Source of the DNA: Fremontodendron californicum
Taxonomy: Eukaryota > Streptophyta > Magnoliopsida > Malvales > Malvaceae
Reading direction: 5' to 3'
NCBI GenBank assembly: GCA_030761205.1
Contig: JAULJL010000048.1
Span: 1,488,001-1,552,000, forward strand
Length of the DNA stretch: 64,000 nt
Numbering within the stretch: position 1 is the stretch's first letter; every line of letters starts with the position of its first letter. Positions 1 to 11,058 of this stretch are shown here, one piece after another. A program made the translations under genes and the position numbers. Below the pieces are notes generated by a model, which saw nothing but the letters and a program-made list of their open reading frames with translations, was not told the origin of the DNA and made no database searches.

Positions 1-787
1 TGATTTCCTATTCATAAGTGGCAATTTGTGATTAATGATTATGGTCAAGTTTTCAATAATTGCAAAGTGGAACATAACCTAAGTTGAACAATCCGAGCTT
101 ATGTGTTTGTTGCTTAGATCAACCTATCTTTCTCATCATAAAGCTGCCATTAAATTGAATTTAGAGAGCTTATTCTAGGTTGTTTAATGGTTAGAGATTA
201 AATAGAGAGCTTGTTCTATTTAACGACAAACTAAGGAAAGATTGGGGTAACAGAGCTTGTTGTTATCTACGGTTGTTAACTTTGATAGTTGGTTGATATT
301 GATAGATCTGAAATTGATTCTTAATGATGTCTAGTGGTGGAGAATGAAACCTTAACCATATTTTTCATATTTAATTCTTCTTACTTACTTGTTTTCTTAC
401 TTTTAGTTTGCTTATTTTTTTATATTTATTTTTATTGGCTGGTTATACCGCCTAATTTGTATATTAACTTTGTTTTATTTTTATTGGCTGGTTATACCGC
501 CTAATTTAGTATATATATTTTTATTGGCTGGTTATACCGCATAATTTAGTATATATATTTTTATTGGCTGGTTATACCGCCTTGCATCTTATTCTTATTA
601 TTTACTTAGTTTAAATCTGGCTTCAAAAACCCCTTTTCTTTTATTGTTTTCTTTGAACGTAAGTTATAAACTAATAACTCATAAATTAAAACCCAATCCC
701 TGAGGACTCGACCCTTGCTAATCATTATACTTACAATTGATCTTTTTAGTGCAAGGTTAAATAAGATACACTCTTTTGGGTGCATCA
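1..787 (+). mobile_element. LTR (3' part) of a gypsy-like element, nested in element A
   Basis: This stretch is the reverse complement of the inner part of the complete solo LTR at 12527-14196, so it belongs to the same LTR family. It ends in GGGTGCATCA, the expected ...CA terminus. The next bases (788 on) are pol coding sequence of a different element rather than a primer-binding site, so this is probably a solo or recombined LTR inserted into element A. Its 5' end lies outside the window, so its target duplication cannot be checked. It differs from the other copy by an internal minisatellite at about 425-590. Confidence 0.8.
425..590. repeat. Minisatellite, four copies of a roughly 40-50 bp unit
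   Basis: Four tandem units share the core TTTTTATTGGCTGGTTATAC followed by CGCCTAATTT and an AT-rich tail. The array is missing from the equivalent place in the sister LTR near 12.7 kb, so it expanded in (or was lost from) one copy after the two separated. Confidence 0.85.
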
Positions 788-3212
788 GGCACGCTCAACA
801 CGATGTTCAGTGTTTGATCGTTTGAGCATTCAATCATCACGAAGGTCAGTTTTTGAACGAATGGGAGAAAAATGCAGTGACGTTTATGTAAGTAAACCAA
901 TTTCCATTCAGTCAAGGCTTGGAAGTGTGTACTCTAAAGAAGTTAACTGTGGTCGAAAAAGAAAGTCTTCCACTTTAAAGGAATCAAGGGATTTTCACAG
1001 CAAAATTCCTTCTCGAATGGAAAAGCAAAGCGAATGGAAGGTAACTACTGGTGAAGTTTTAAAGGCTAGAAAGCACACAGTGGTTATAACCAAATCAGTC
1101 TCATCCTCAGAGGAAGAAGAACTTGAAGAAACAGAAATCTTTACTTCTAACCATGTATCTGTAAAGGAAACTGGTGAAAAATCTCAAGAGGAAGAAGCCC
1201 AAGAAGCCCAAGAAGCCCCTTCATCTTTTGAAGAAGGAAATCAAGCTACTATTGACGAACTAAAGGAGGTTAACATCAGTACTAGTGAAGATCCACGACC
1301 GGTCTTTATTAATGCTTGCTTACCACCAGAAGAAGAAAAAGCCTATCTTGATCTTTTGATAGAGTATCGAGATATCTTTGCTTGGACTTACAAAGAGATG
1401 CCGGGACTTGATCCAAAAGTAGCTATGCATCATCTGGCTGTCAAGAAAAGTGTCCGACCTATCAAACAAGCTCAACGACGCTTCCATCCTGACTTGATCC
1501 CCCAAATTGAAGCTGAGGTCAATAAGCTCATCAAAGCTGGCTTTATTAGAGAAGTCAAGTATCCCACTTGGATCTCAAATATTGTTCTAGTGAGAAAGAA
1601 AAATGGTCAACTTCGAGTTTGTGTAGATTTTCGAGACTTGAACAATGCTTGTCCAAAGGACGACTTTCCTCTCCCTATAACAGAAATAATGGTTGATGCT
1701 ACAACTGGCCATGAAGCTTTGTCATTTATGGATGGATCGTCTAGTTATAATCAAATTCGTATGGCTCCAAGAGATGAAGAACTTACCACATTTCGAACTC
1801 CAAAAGGAATATACTGTTACAAAGTTATGCCGTTTGGGTTAAAGAATGCAGGGGCTACTTATCAAAGAGCAATGCAAAAGATCTTTGATGATATGCTTCA
1901 CAAAAATGTCGAATGTTATGTTGATGACTTGGTAGTGAAGTCAAAGGAAAAATCCAATCATCTTGCTGATCTTCGCCAAGTGTTTGAAAGATTGCGTAGA
2001 TACCAATTGAAGATGAATCCGCTCAAGTGTGCGTTCGGAGTATCCTCGGGCAAGTTTTTGGGGTTTATCGTACGACATCGTGGGATTGAGATCGATCAAT
2101 CAAAAATAGATGCAATCATGAAAATGCCTGAACCGCGCAATCTGCATGAACTTAAAAGTCTGCAAGGAAGATTGGCATATATCCGACGTTTTATCTCAAA
2201 CTTGGCTGGTCGATGTCAACCATTTAGCCGGCTAATGAAGAAAGATGTCCCTTTTGTCTAGGATGAGGCCTGCAGTAATGCTTTTAAGAGCATTAAGACC
2301 TTTTTGTTACAACCACCTATTCTGAAGGCACCTATACCAGGACAGCCGTTAATCCTTTATATTGCTGCACAAGAACGTTCCTTAGGAGCATTATTGGCAC
2401 AAGAAAATGATGAAGGAAAATAAATTGCGCTCTACTATCTTAGTAGAACTCTTAATGATGCTGAATTAAATTATTCTCCCATTGAAAAGACTTGCTTGTC
2501 ATTGATGTTTGCAGTTAAAAAGCTGAGGCATTATTTGCAAGCTCATTCTGTTCGTTTGATTTCGCGAGCAGATCCCCTCAAATATCTCATGTCCAAGTCT
2601 ATGCTCAGTGGAAGATTGGCAAAGTGGGCTCTTTTGCTACAAGAGTTCGATATTACTTATATCCCACAAAAGGCCGTTAAAGGGCAAGCACTTGCCGATT
2701 TCCTTGCAAACCATTCGATTCCAGATGATTGGGAATTCTCTGAAGATCTCCCAGATGAAGATGTTCTTTTCATCGAAATTCCCAGGCCATGGAAACTATT
2801 CTTCGATGGGGCTGCCCGTCAAGATGGAGCTGGAGCAGGTGTTGTCTTTGTCACTTCAGAAGGAGATGTATTGCCTTATGCATTTACTCTCATTGAAAAC
2901 TGTTCCAACAATGTAGCAGAATACCAAGCTCTGATTATTGGATTGGAAATGGCAGTGGATATGAAGATCACTCAACTTAAAGTGTTTGGGGATTCCAAAT
3001 TGGTCATCAACCAACTTCTTTCACTTTACGAAGTTAAGAAGCCAGACCTCTTACCATATGTCAACTATGCGAAGAAAATTTTGGAATGGTTTGACAATGT
3101 AAGCTTGGAACATGTACCAAGAAGAGAAAACAAGCAAGCAGATTCTCTAGCTAATCTAGCATCAGCTCTTGCCATGCCAAGTGTAGAAGTAAAAGTCCCT
3201 CTTTGCAAATGA
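788..3212 (+). pseudogene. pol part 1: linker, reverse transcriptase, RNase H and archaeal-type RNase H
   Basis: The first ~165 codons are a charged, glutamate-rich linker with the repeated motif SVFDRL/SVFERM, typical of the region before RT in Tat elements; no aspartic protease motif is seen. RT follows (about 1290-2260) with RVCVDFRDLN, FMDGSSSYNQ, MPFGLKNAGATYQ and the catalytic YVDD near 1918. The first RNase H covers about 2260-2640. A second, archaeal-type RNase H covers about 2790-3180 and starts LFFDGAARQDGAG. The frame is the same throughout but is interrupted by stops at 2259 and 2421, and by two adjacent stops just after 3210. All are compatible with single substitutions, several of the C-to-T kind. 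The copy cannot make a functional polyprotein. Confidence 0.9.
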
Positions 3213-4527
3213 TAGATTTTACCTCCAGTTGATTTTAAAGATGACAATACGGAATCCAATGTTGTTTCAGTTTGCGAAGTTGAAAAAGAAGATTGGAGAC
3301 AACCATTGATTGATTATTTAGAGCATGGGAGGCTACCCAATGATCCAAGGCATAAAACAGAAGTGAAACGTCGAGCTCCTCGATTTATTTACTTCAAGGG
3401 TACGCTCTATCGCCGCTCTTTTGATGGTGTCTTCCTTCGATGTTTAGGAGAAGATGAAGTATCCAAAACCTTACAAGAAGCTCATTCAGGAATTTGTGGT
3501 GCACATCAGTCTGGAGCTAAATTGCACTTTCAGATAAAAAGAATGGGATACTACTGGCCAACAATGGTAAAGGATAGTATGGACTACTCCAAAAAATGTC
3601 AAGCTTGTCAGTTTCATGCAAACTTCATCCATCAACCTCCTGAACCATTACATCCGACAGTCACATCTTGGCTTTCGATGCTTGGGGACTTGATTTGGTA
3701 GGACCATTACCTAAGAGTTCACTAGGGCATAGGTATATACTTGCCGCTACAGATTACTTTTCAAAGTGGGCAGAAGTGGCACCTTACAGGGAAGCAAAAA
3801 AAGAAACTATTGCAACTTTTATCAGAACAAACATCATTTATCGGTATGACGTACCTCGTCAAATCATAACTGATAATGGGAAGCAGTTTGACATGAGCAA
3901 GTTATGTGCACAGTTTGACTTCAAGCAGTACAAGTCTTCAATGTACCATGCTCCAGCAAACGGATTAGCAGAAGCTTTTAACAAGACTTTGTGCAATCTT
4001 CTCAAGAAAGTTGTTAACCGTTCAAAGAAAGATTGGCATGAAAGGATAGGAGAAGCTCTGTGGGCTTATCGAACTACATATCGCACACCAACTCAAGCCA
4101 CTCCATATGCACTTGTTTATGGTGTGGAAGCTGTTCTACCACTTGAGCGACAAATTCCGTCATTAAGGATTGCAATCCAGGAAGATCTTTCTAGTGAAGA
4201 CAATGTACGCTTACGTTTGGAAGAATTAGAAGCGCTGGATGAGAAAGGTTGGAAGCCCAACAACGCTTGGAGTGCTATCAAGCTCGACTATCCAAAGCTT
4301 TTAATAAAAAAGTCAAGCAGCGATCTTTCCAAGTTGGAGATTTAGTCCTTGCTGTAAGAAGACCCATAAATACTTCACATCGTATTGGCAACAAGTTCCT
4401 TTCAAAATGGGATGGACCATACGTTGTTCGAGAAGTTTATACCAATGGTGCCTATAAGATCGTTGATCAAGATGGTGTCAAAGTTGGACCGATCAATGGA
4501 AAGTTTTTGAAGCGTTACTATGCTTAA
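3213..4527 (+). pseudogene. pol part 2: integrase
   Basis: The frame of the RT part continues to about 3665 and includes an HHCC zinc-binding region ending CQACQ. A one-base deletion near 3670 shifts the frame. The catalytic core then runs in the second frame: first Asp in AATDYFSKWA, second Asp in ITDNGKQF, Glu in GLAEAFNK. A second shift near 4245 leads into the C-terminal DNA-binding part (FQVGDLVLAVRRP, then KWDGPYVV), which ends at 4527. All three catalytic acids are still visible. The domain order after RNase H is as expected for Ty3/gypsy. Confidence 0.9.
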
Positions 4528-5087
4528 AGAAGATATTGCTCCTAAGCAAGAGCTTAAACTGTTGTATGTTGCTCCTAAACACGAGCTTAAACTGTACATC
4601 AAAAAAAAAAAAGGGCCCGCTATGTTGAAAATCCTTTCTAGGATAACTTAGGCAAAAGTTAGGGCACAAAAAAAAAATTTGATGAACTACGTTATGACTT
4701 GATCCTTCAAATTCGAGGGTACGTAGGCAGCTTGGTTTCATTGCCAAGTTCAGTCCAAACAAAAAAAAAAATTTTGATTCAAATATTATCTTTTGTTCAC
4801 TTGAAAGTATCATGATAATTCTCCATTCAAATTTCATATTTCAAATTATTTTTCAAGTAAAACAAATCTTTTGCAAATTAAAGATCTTTGGGAATTTAAT
4901 TTGTAGTCCATACATGATGCAAAAATGCTTCAGAAAGTGCAAAAGAAAGATGATATATGGAGAAAAAGAAATTTAACTTCATTTCAAACTTGAAAAGAAC
5001 TTACAATAAAAAATAAAATAAAAAAACTAGCAAGCCTAAGAACTAATATAAATTTCAAAAAAAAAAAAAAGTTACATCAAAAGGGAG
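4528..5087 (+). other. Noncoding spacer of element A between pol and the antisense ORF
   Basis: Two tandem copies of a roughly 32-bp unit (core GTTGCTCCTAA and GAGCTTAAACTG) follow the pol stop. A stretch containing GAACTACGTTATGACTTGAT and GGGTACGTAGGCAGC resembles a sequence commonly found after pol in Tat elements. Several A-tracts are present. No coding sequence was seen. Confidence 0.6.
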
Positions 5088-7877
5088 TCAGGGCTTCCAT
5101 TTGAAATTCTTCAAGTCGTCTCGAGAGGCTTCCAACATATTTCGCAACAAATCTAAGTTTTTGGCTTCATCCTCAGTAAGGGTAGTAATAGACTCAACAT
5201 AATTCATCTCTTCACGAATCTTGGAGGTGTCGGTTCTTCTTCTTTTCAGTTCATCTTCAGTTTCTTGGAGCGAAGACTCAAGTCTATGTTTTTTGCGTTG
5301 CAAAGTAATGAACTCTTGCTCTATATCTGCCAAGTTCGACTGCAAGGTATTAAGGTTCTCAACAATCTTATGTTCAAGTAACATTGAATCTTTAAGTCGA
5401 ATTTCAAGTGCTTGAAGTCTTTCAATTCTATCCTTGGATGAAGAAATGGAAGATTCAAGCTCATTAAACTTCTGGACTTGTGTAAAGTAGTCTTCCACCA
5501 TGCCTTTCAATAAGGATGAATCAACGGACTTGATTGCTTCTATTGCATCAAAGATCTTGTGAACATCACCACTAAGTGAAGAAACCCGATCAAAAGAAGC
5601 GCGAATAATCCTTGGTTGAATGTTTTCCCACAAAATAGTTGCAAGCTTCAACTGACTATCGGATATCACTTTTTCAGCACTAAACTTAGAAAATTCTGGA
5701 AGGGCGAGATGACTAGCTTCAACATGAGGGCCTGTGGGAGTCTTCACTATAGGAGAAGTATTATTAACAATCACATTAGGGCAAGCATCTTCTTGGTTGG
5801 GAACGGTACTTGAAACATTATTCCTGATCTTAGCTGCAAGTTTGTTGAACTCATGCGAACTAGAAACTGAAGCTTCACTTTTGGCGGGGGATATATCACC
5901 TTGAAAGGATTTCCTTGGCCTGGTTCACTTCCAATGTCTTTCATGATCACTCTCATCAATTGAATCTTCAACGATCGCATTATGTTTCCCTTCGATGACT
6001 TTCGGTAAAACCCTTTGTCCTTCATCAACTAATGACACTGATCGAGGAACTTCTTGTGAAGTCTTCACATGCTCCTCTGTTAAATCTATGGTGGACGAGA
6101 CTTTGGCTTTATTGGATTTGTCTTGCGAAATCTCTAAAGACTTTTTCTTAACATCCTTGGGAGGTTTTCTTCTCCTTGACGGTGATGTACGGATGCTCGA
6201 AATCAAAATATCAATAGAATGCTCAAGATATGGCTCATGAACTTTCGACCACCATTCCATGTATCTTGCGGTCGCATGATCATTAGGATTTAGAGAGCGA
6301 GCTGGAGAGATCAATCTGGACTTTGTATGAGAACGAGTGCAAATTCTCCAAAACCTACATAAATCATCCACAGATCCAGAACGAATGTCTTCCTTAAGAG
6401 CTCCGGGAATATCCTGACAAAACCCAAATTGTCTCCCAAATCGATGAGGACTGTAAGGTTCTACAATGATGGCTTGGTTACATCGGGCAGGCAAATAGCT
6501 CGAACGAACATTAACAAGGTAGCCATGATTGATCTTACTAAGAGTGTCATCATCAACAATCACTTCATCCCTATTTCTGGGATATAAGTTAGCATTCCAC
6601 ACTATGCCACTATGAATTAACTTGCAGGCGTCATAATCCTCAAAGTATTTGGCTCCACCTTCTCCCGAAAACTTGCTCATCAAAGGCCCATATACATCAT
6701 CTGGATTTTGAAAGTGAGTCCGGAAGTAATAACTTAGCCACCCATAAATATAGTGAATTGGAAAACACACATCTGAAGAGCCCGCTTGAGCAGAAAGTGT
6801 AATTCGGTTTAGTCCATGGTAAATATTGGCTAACACCGGGACCGCGAGATTAACAGTTCTCCCAATCGCCATCAGGCTGGCTATCTTAAATGTCTCTGGC
6901 CGAACAAATTCTGAATCTTTACTTGGAAAAACGAAAACACAAATCCAACAAGAAAGGAAGGCAGCTAAATAAGTGTCTGTTGTTAAACTGTCTTTGATTC
7001 CAAGTGCAGTGAATGCTCAATCTCCTGCCATTCCCCGACCTTGGTATTTTCGAAGAATCCCTGTAGGGTTATGTGTAGCTTTTGGGCGAACAAGCTTCTT
7101 TGCTTTTCGAGCAGGTGGTTTGGTGTAACGCAATTTCCCTTGAAACCAAAAATTGATCCAATCCTCAATAGACACTTTATCCTCCTTGCCTTGCTTCAAA
7201 AGATGGAATGCAGCAAATAGATATTCACAACATCTCGGGATGAATCTTCCTTTGTTATCAAAGCCAGTCAATTCGGCAGCACAAGGAATGACTTCATCAT
7301 AAAATATGCCGTGAATAGGTAAACCGCCTAGCCTATGCAAATCCCATAAGGAGATGGAAGCTTCCCTAGTAGCAAGGTGGAGAGTGTTGGTAGCCGGGCA
7401 CCAAGCTTCACAAAAAGCGCGAATGACGTCCTTGTTGTGATCATAAGTGTATAATGATGCATAAACAGCATCATATATACTAACAGTCGTTAAATTTTTG
7501 TTGAAGTGGTACAACACATCTTCAGCCCATTCCCAGTACTTTGGTATGTAACCAAACTCTCCAAAAATCTTGAAGGAAAATCCCCAATATGACCTTTCGG
7601 AAATGATACGGCTTCCCAACGTGTCAAACTTCTCATGATTAGAAGTATTGACGTGAAGATTAGATTGAAGAGATCTCGCCTTTGGAGAAGATTGTGAAGT
7701 TGGAGAAAGTTCTATCGACCAATCTTCTAGAGTGGCAGGAAAATCAAATGATTTCCAAGCGGATTTATATCTACCCGATATGGGCTTGTCGATGGAGAGA
7801 TATAATCCTTCCTTTATGTCTTCGTCTTCCTTGGAAAGAATCACAAGATAATCTTTGCAATCTTTGAAGCACACCAT
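5088..7877 (-). pseudogene. Antisense ORF of element A: plant mobile domain protein with coiled-coil C-terminus
   Basis: Reading from ATG at 7877 down to the stop at 5088 gives about 930 codons in one frame, broken only by two TGA codons (near 7017 and 5925) and no frameshift. The N-terminal ~600 residues fit the plant mobile domain (aminotransferase-like) family: WGFSFKIFGEFGYIPKYWEW, then LWDLHRLGGLPIHGIFYDEV, with tryptophan-rich later parts. The C-terminal ~200 residues are a heptad-like Leu/Glu/Lys/Arg region, probably coiled coil. ATG 7877 is preferred over the upstream one at 7904 because MVCFKD... fits the family start. Antisense PMD ORFs in this position are known from Tat elements; their role is unknown. 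The first TGA replaces a probable Trp, so the frame is only lightly damaged. Confidence 0.85.
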
Positions 7878-8418
7878 GATGATTCTACAAAAAAAAAATG
7901 TCAAGATAGATTAAAAAAAAAAAAAAAAGAAATTATGAGATAAGCTGGTTGGCGATGCGGTGATATTGGTAGGCTGGCAGCTTAATTAAGACGCTGTTAT
8001 TATTACAAAAGTAAGCACTTGTTCTCTCCAACAGTTACTTTCCCTTCTCAATTATAAAGAAATTAACCAAACCAATTATTCCATTTTTTTTATTATCTCA
8101 TATCTCAGCTAACTTTTCTAGCCTACAAACGCTGTCGTTTCTTTTCCCTTCTTTTATGGCCTCGAACGGATCCAAGTCGAAGGCCCTCACGTATCAATCT
8201 CCTAATCGAATCCCAACTCCAAATCCCCATCTAAAACCAAACCCTTTCCACCGATTGAAATCTTCTTTTAGTTAAGACCCCCGCCGACCCTTCCAAGAAA
8301 TCCAAAAGAGAATTCAACATTTTCAATTCAATTCTTTTTCCCCTTAAAAACCCAATTTTTTTTTATTGTTTCCTTGGGCAACGAAAATCCATTTCCCAGG
8401 GGAACAAGAAAAACAACA
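7878..8418. other. Upstream region of the PMD ORF and entry into the captured gene patch
   Basis: A-tracts and a degenerate leader occupy about 7880-8110. From about 8110 the base composition changes to host-gene-like C-rich sequence. A short + strand frame at 8157 (start MASNGSKSKAL, about 39 codons) and the following CT-rich stretch look like the 5' end of a host gene rather than retrotransposon sequence. I cannot identify it. Confidence 0.45.
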
Positions 8419-9171
8419 ATGGCGGTGGTGGGTAGTGTTGTTTGTGGTGGAAACGTTTGTCTTAAACGCCATGAATCATCTAATCTTTTCAATTTCCATA
8501 ACCCAAATGCACGTCCATGTTCTTTCATGGTTTCAGATCCACAATCGTCGAGATCAAGAACGTAGACCAAGATCTTGGCTTCATCGCCGTCTAAGGTAAG
8601 TCTTCAACCTTTGCCAAAACAAGAAGAGAAGAAACGAAACGAATTATTGTATGAGAAAATAGACGAGTGGATGAGAGATTCAGTGGTTGAAATCGTCAAG
8701 AAGTTGCCAGAATCGCCACTTTTGGTCCATGTTTACTCCGACAACAACACGATTAAAACCAGGAAAGAAAAGGCGATGGAAGACAACTGGGTAGCACTTG
8801 ACCGGCTTGTAGCCTCTCAGCTCAATGGCCAAACCGAGACATCTAGGCAATTGGCCTGCTTCAATGACAACTCCATAAACCCCGCAACTATTTACGTCCC
8901 GCCAGGGAGGTTTTTGCTGCGCAGTGTTGTTTTCCACAGCCAGTGCAAGAACAATGCTATTATATTTCGTATTGATGGCACGCTTGTGGCTCCATCGGAT
9001 TATAAGGTTATTGGAAGTACCGGAAACTGGATTCTCTTTGAGCATGTAAACGAGATTTCCGTTTATGGTGGAATACTTGACGGTCAAGGCGCTGGCTTGT
9101 GGACTTGCTACTATTTCCAAGCCAAAGAAAGAAGCCAAAAAGGAAACCGCCAGCAAAGGCAGAAACCATGA
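8419..9171 (+). pseudogene. Captured chimeric gene: putative plastid-protein fragment fused to a polygalacturonase fragment
   Basis: One + frame runs from ATG 8419 to 9171 with a single TAG at 8563. The N-terminal part (8419 to about 8800) starts like a plastid transit peptide (MAVVGSVVCGGNVC, Ser/Arg/Asn-rich) and continues into a charged helical domain (LLYEKIDEWMRDSVVEIVKK) that I take to be a plant protein of unknown function. From about 8845 the frame changes to a sequence typical of plant polygalacturonase N-terminal repeats: ATIYVPPGRFLLRSVVFH, then GTLVAPSDYKVIGSTGNW and YGGILDGQGAGLW. The catalytic NTD/DD part is missing, so no enzyme is encoded. It lies between the antisense PMD ORF and the 3' LTR, so it was probably picked up by element A or by a smaller element nested in it. 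Confidence 0.7.
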
Positions 9172-9300
9172 CAGGAGCGACGACATAAAAAAAAAAAAAA
9201 AAAGAACTCACCTGATTAAGCTCTTCAACGTAGCAAACCTTGGCAATTAATCTGATATGCAGATTAGCTTGAGAAGTCTTGCTTTTATAGGGAAAATAAT
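9107..9300 (-). other. Possible third captured fragment, hydrophobic segment on the minus strand
   Basis: The minus strand reads VMVSAFAGGFLFGFFLWLGN, a good membrane-segment candidate, preceded by a CAG/GTGAGT splice-donor-like site near 9210 and the segment RLIAKVCYVEELNQ. The + strand polygalacturonase homology stops at the same place. This may be a piece of another host gene in opposite orientation, but the evidence is composition only. Confidence 0.3.
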
Positions 9301-9790
9301 TCAAGTCTCAAAGAATAGAACTTCTAATTGCATTAGAATTTTTTTTAAAACTGAAGGTTGAGTTTTAGTTGGAATTAACTTGAGCAAAGAAGATTAGATC
9401 AAAGTCAAACTCTTTGGAACCGTAGAAAGTCTGCAGATTTTGAATTATGTTTTGCATGGGTTATTGGGCTCCTTGACAAATCAAATACTTTGAGCAATAT
9501 TTTAAGTTAGGCCTAATATCCATTTTTACGTAGGCCAATGTTGGCCCAATATCCATTTTTGCTAAACCATTTAGGGTGGGCCGATCTTCTATTCATGGTT
9601 CATTTTGATGCATAGAAAATTATATTTGCTAAATCAATTTTTTTCGTCTCATATACAAAATTATATGAGGATAATTAATTGGTTAAATAAATTCTGGCAT
9701 CAAAAGCAAATTAAATTTCAAGACTTGTCCACTTGCTACACTAAAAAAAAAAAAAAATTCGTGTACGTAACCAAGTCTTGAGGGGGCATT
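9172..9790 (+). other. 3' untranslated region and polypurine tract of element A
   Basis: AT-rich noncoding sequence with two copies of a phrase around CCAATATCCATTTTT (about 9510-9560). It ends in AAGTCTTGAGGGGGCATT directly before the LTR start TGTAGAAGG. The G-rich tract is in the right place to prime plus-strand synthesis. Confidence 0.6.
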
Positions 9791-10011
9791 TGTAGAAGGA
9801 GAAAATTTGTAACCAATTACAAATAGTCACATGTCAATTGGAATTTCTTTAATTAAGAAATTTTCAATTGAATTATACATTACCATGTGAAATTGATAAT
9901 ATCATATTATAATTAATTATTTTATAATTAATTAAATGTGTACACATGGTTTGACCAATTAAATTGCAAGGATTCATGGGTTATCCAATCAAATTACACC
10001 CATGTGTCATA

Positions 10012-10592
10012 ATTATTTTACCTCTAATTAAATTAAATTAATTGAGAGATAAATAATAAAGTTTTATCTCTAATTAAATTGAATTAATTAAGAGGTAAAT
10101 AATAAAGTTTTATCTCTAATTAAATTAAATTAATTAAGAGATAAATAATAAATTTTTATCTCTAATTAAATTAAATTAATTAAGAGATAATAATAAATTT
10201 TTATCTCTAATTAAATTAAATTAATTAAGAGATAAATAATAAATTTTTATCTCTAATTAAATTAAATTAATTAAGAGATAAATAAATATTTTATCTCTAA
10301 TTTAATTAATTAATTAAGGGATAAATAATGAAGTTTTATCTCTAATTTAATTAATTAATTAAGAGATAAATAAATATTTTATCTCTAATTTAATTAATTA
10401 ATTAAGTGATAAAAATAAATATTTTATCTCTAATTTAATTAATTAATTAAGAGATAAATAAATATTTTATCTCTAATTTAATTAATTAATTAAGTGATAA
10501 AAATAAATATTTTATCTCTAATTTAATTAATTAATTAAGGGATAAATAATGAAGTTTTATCTCTAATTAAATTAAATTAATTAAGAGATAAA
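10012..10592. repeat. Minisatellite in U3 of the LTR, about 12 copies of a 46-52 bp self-complementary unit
   Basis: Each unit reads TTATCTCTAATTAA... ...TTAATTAAGAGATAA, so its two ends are inverted repeats and each unit could form a hairpin. Units fall into subtypes with AATTAAATTAAATTAATT or AATTTAATTAATTAATT cores, often alternating. The array ends about 50 bp before the TATA box. Confidence 0.9.
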
Positions 10593-10642
10593 TAAGGAGG
10601 ATGAGTTATTTTAAAACTCTCTTTCACCTGGCTAGCCACCAC

Positions 10643-10650
10643 TATAAATA
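10643..10650 (+). promoter_or_regulatory. TATA box of the element A LTR
   Basis: TATAAATA lies in a short GC-richer stretch just after the minisatellite, with a purine-rich leader containing GAAGAGAAGAAG downstream. This is the normal U3/R boundary layout. Confidence 0.65.
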
Positions 10651-11058
10651 GAGACCTCCCCTTAACACAAATTCACAACTCAGAAAGCCTGAAGAGAAGA
10701 AGATTTTGAAGAGCCAAATCCTCTCACAATTCTTAAGAAGAAATTAGAGAAATTCTAAGAACGCGGTGCTTGTTCTTGAGAATTCTCTAAGAAGTTGCTC
10801 TCCGATCTTGTTCATCAAAGGAAATGAGATAATTCCTGTTTTTCAAGACCAAGTCTAGAAGACCCTTGAAGCAGATCTCACCGATTCAAGATCAAATCGT
10901 GAAGACCCTTGGATCAAAGTTTTACTGAAGAAAAGAATCAAAGGATTTCTTTCTTTAAGAATATTCAGAGATTGTAACCTCAAAGTTTGATAAATAAAAT
11001 TCTTTATTTGACTCCAAATTTTCCTTGTCATATCTTTGACATAAAATTTGTGTGTACA

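Larger units (their letters stand above)
788..11058 (+). mobile_element. Element A: decayed Ty3/gypsy retrotransposon, Tat lineage
   Basis: Order on the + strand: spacer and RT, RNase H, a second archaeal-type RNase H, integrase, an antisense PMD ORF, captured gene fragments, a G-rich polypurine-like tract (CTTGAGGGGGC) and a 3' LTR at 9791-11058. The additional RNase H and the antisense ORF between pol and the 3' LTR are established marks of the Tat lineage. The gag gene, protease and 5' LTR are not present downstream of the nested LTR at 1-787; they may lie outside the window or be deleted. Stops and frameshifts in pol show the copy is dead. Confidence 0.85.
9791..11058 (+). mobile_element. 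3' LTR of element A
   Basis: It starts with TGTAGAAGG just after the polypurine-like tract and ends with GTGTGTACA at 11058, so it has TG...CA ends and a length of about 1.27 kb. It contains a minisatellite in U3, a TATA box at 10643 and an AATAAA near 10993, in the order expected of an LTR. The matching 5' LTR is not in the window, so the exact ends rest on these signals and not on an LTR-LTR comparison. Confidence 0.7.

Noticed and set aside
10012..10592. CRISPR-like regular repeats
   Set aside because: Repeats are contiguous without unique spacers and lie in the LTR of a plant retrotransposon.
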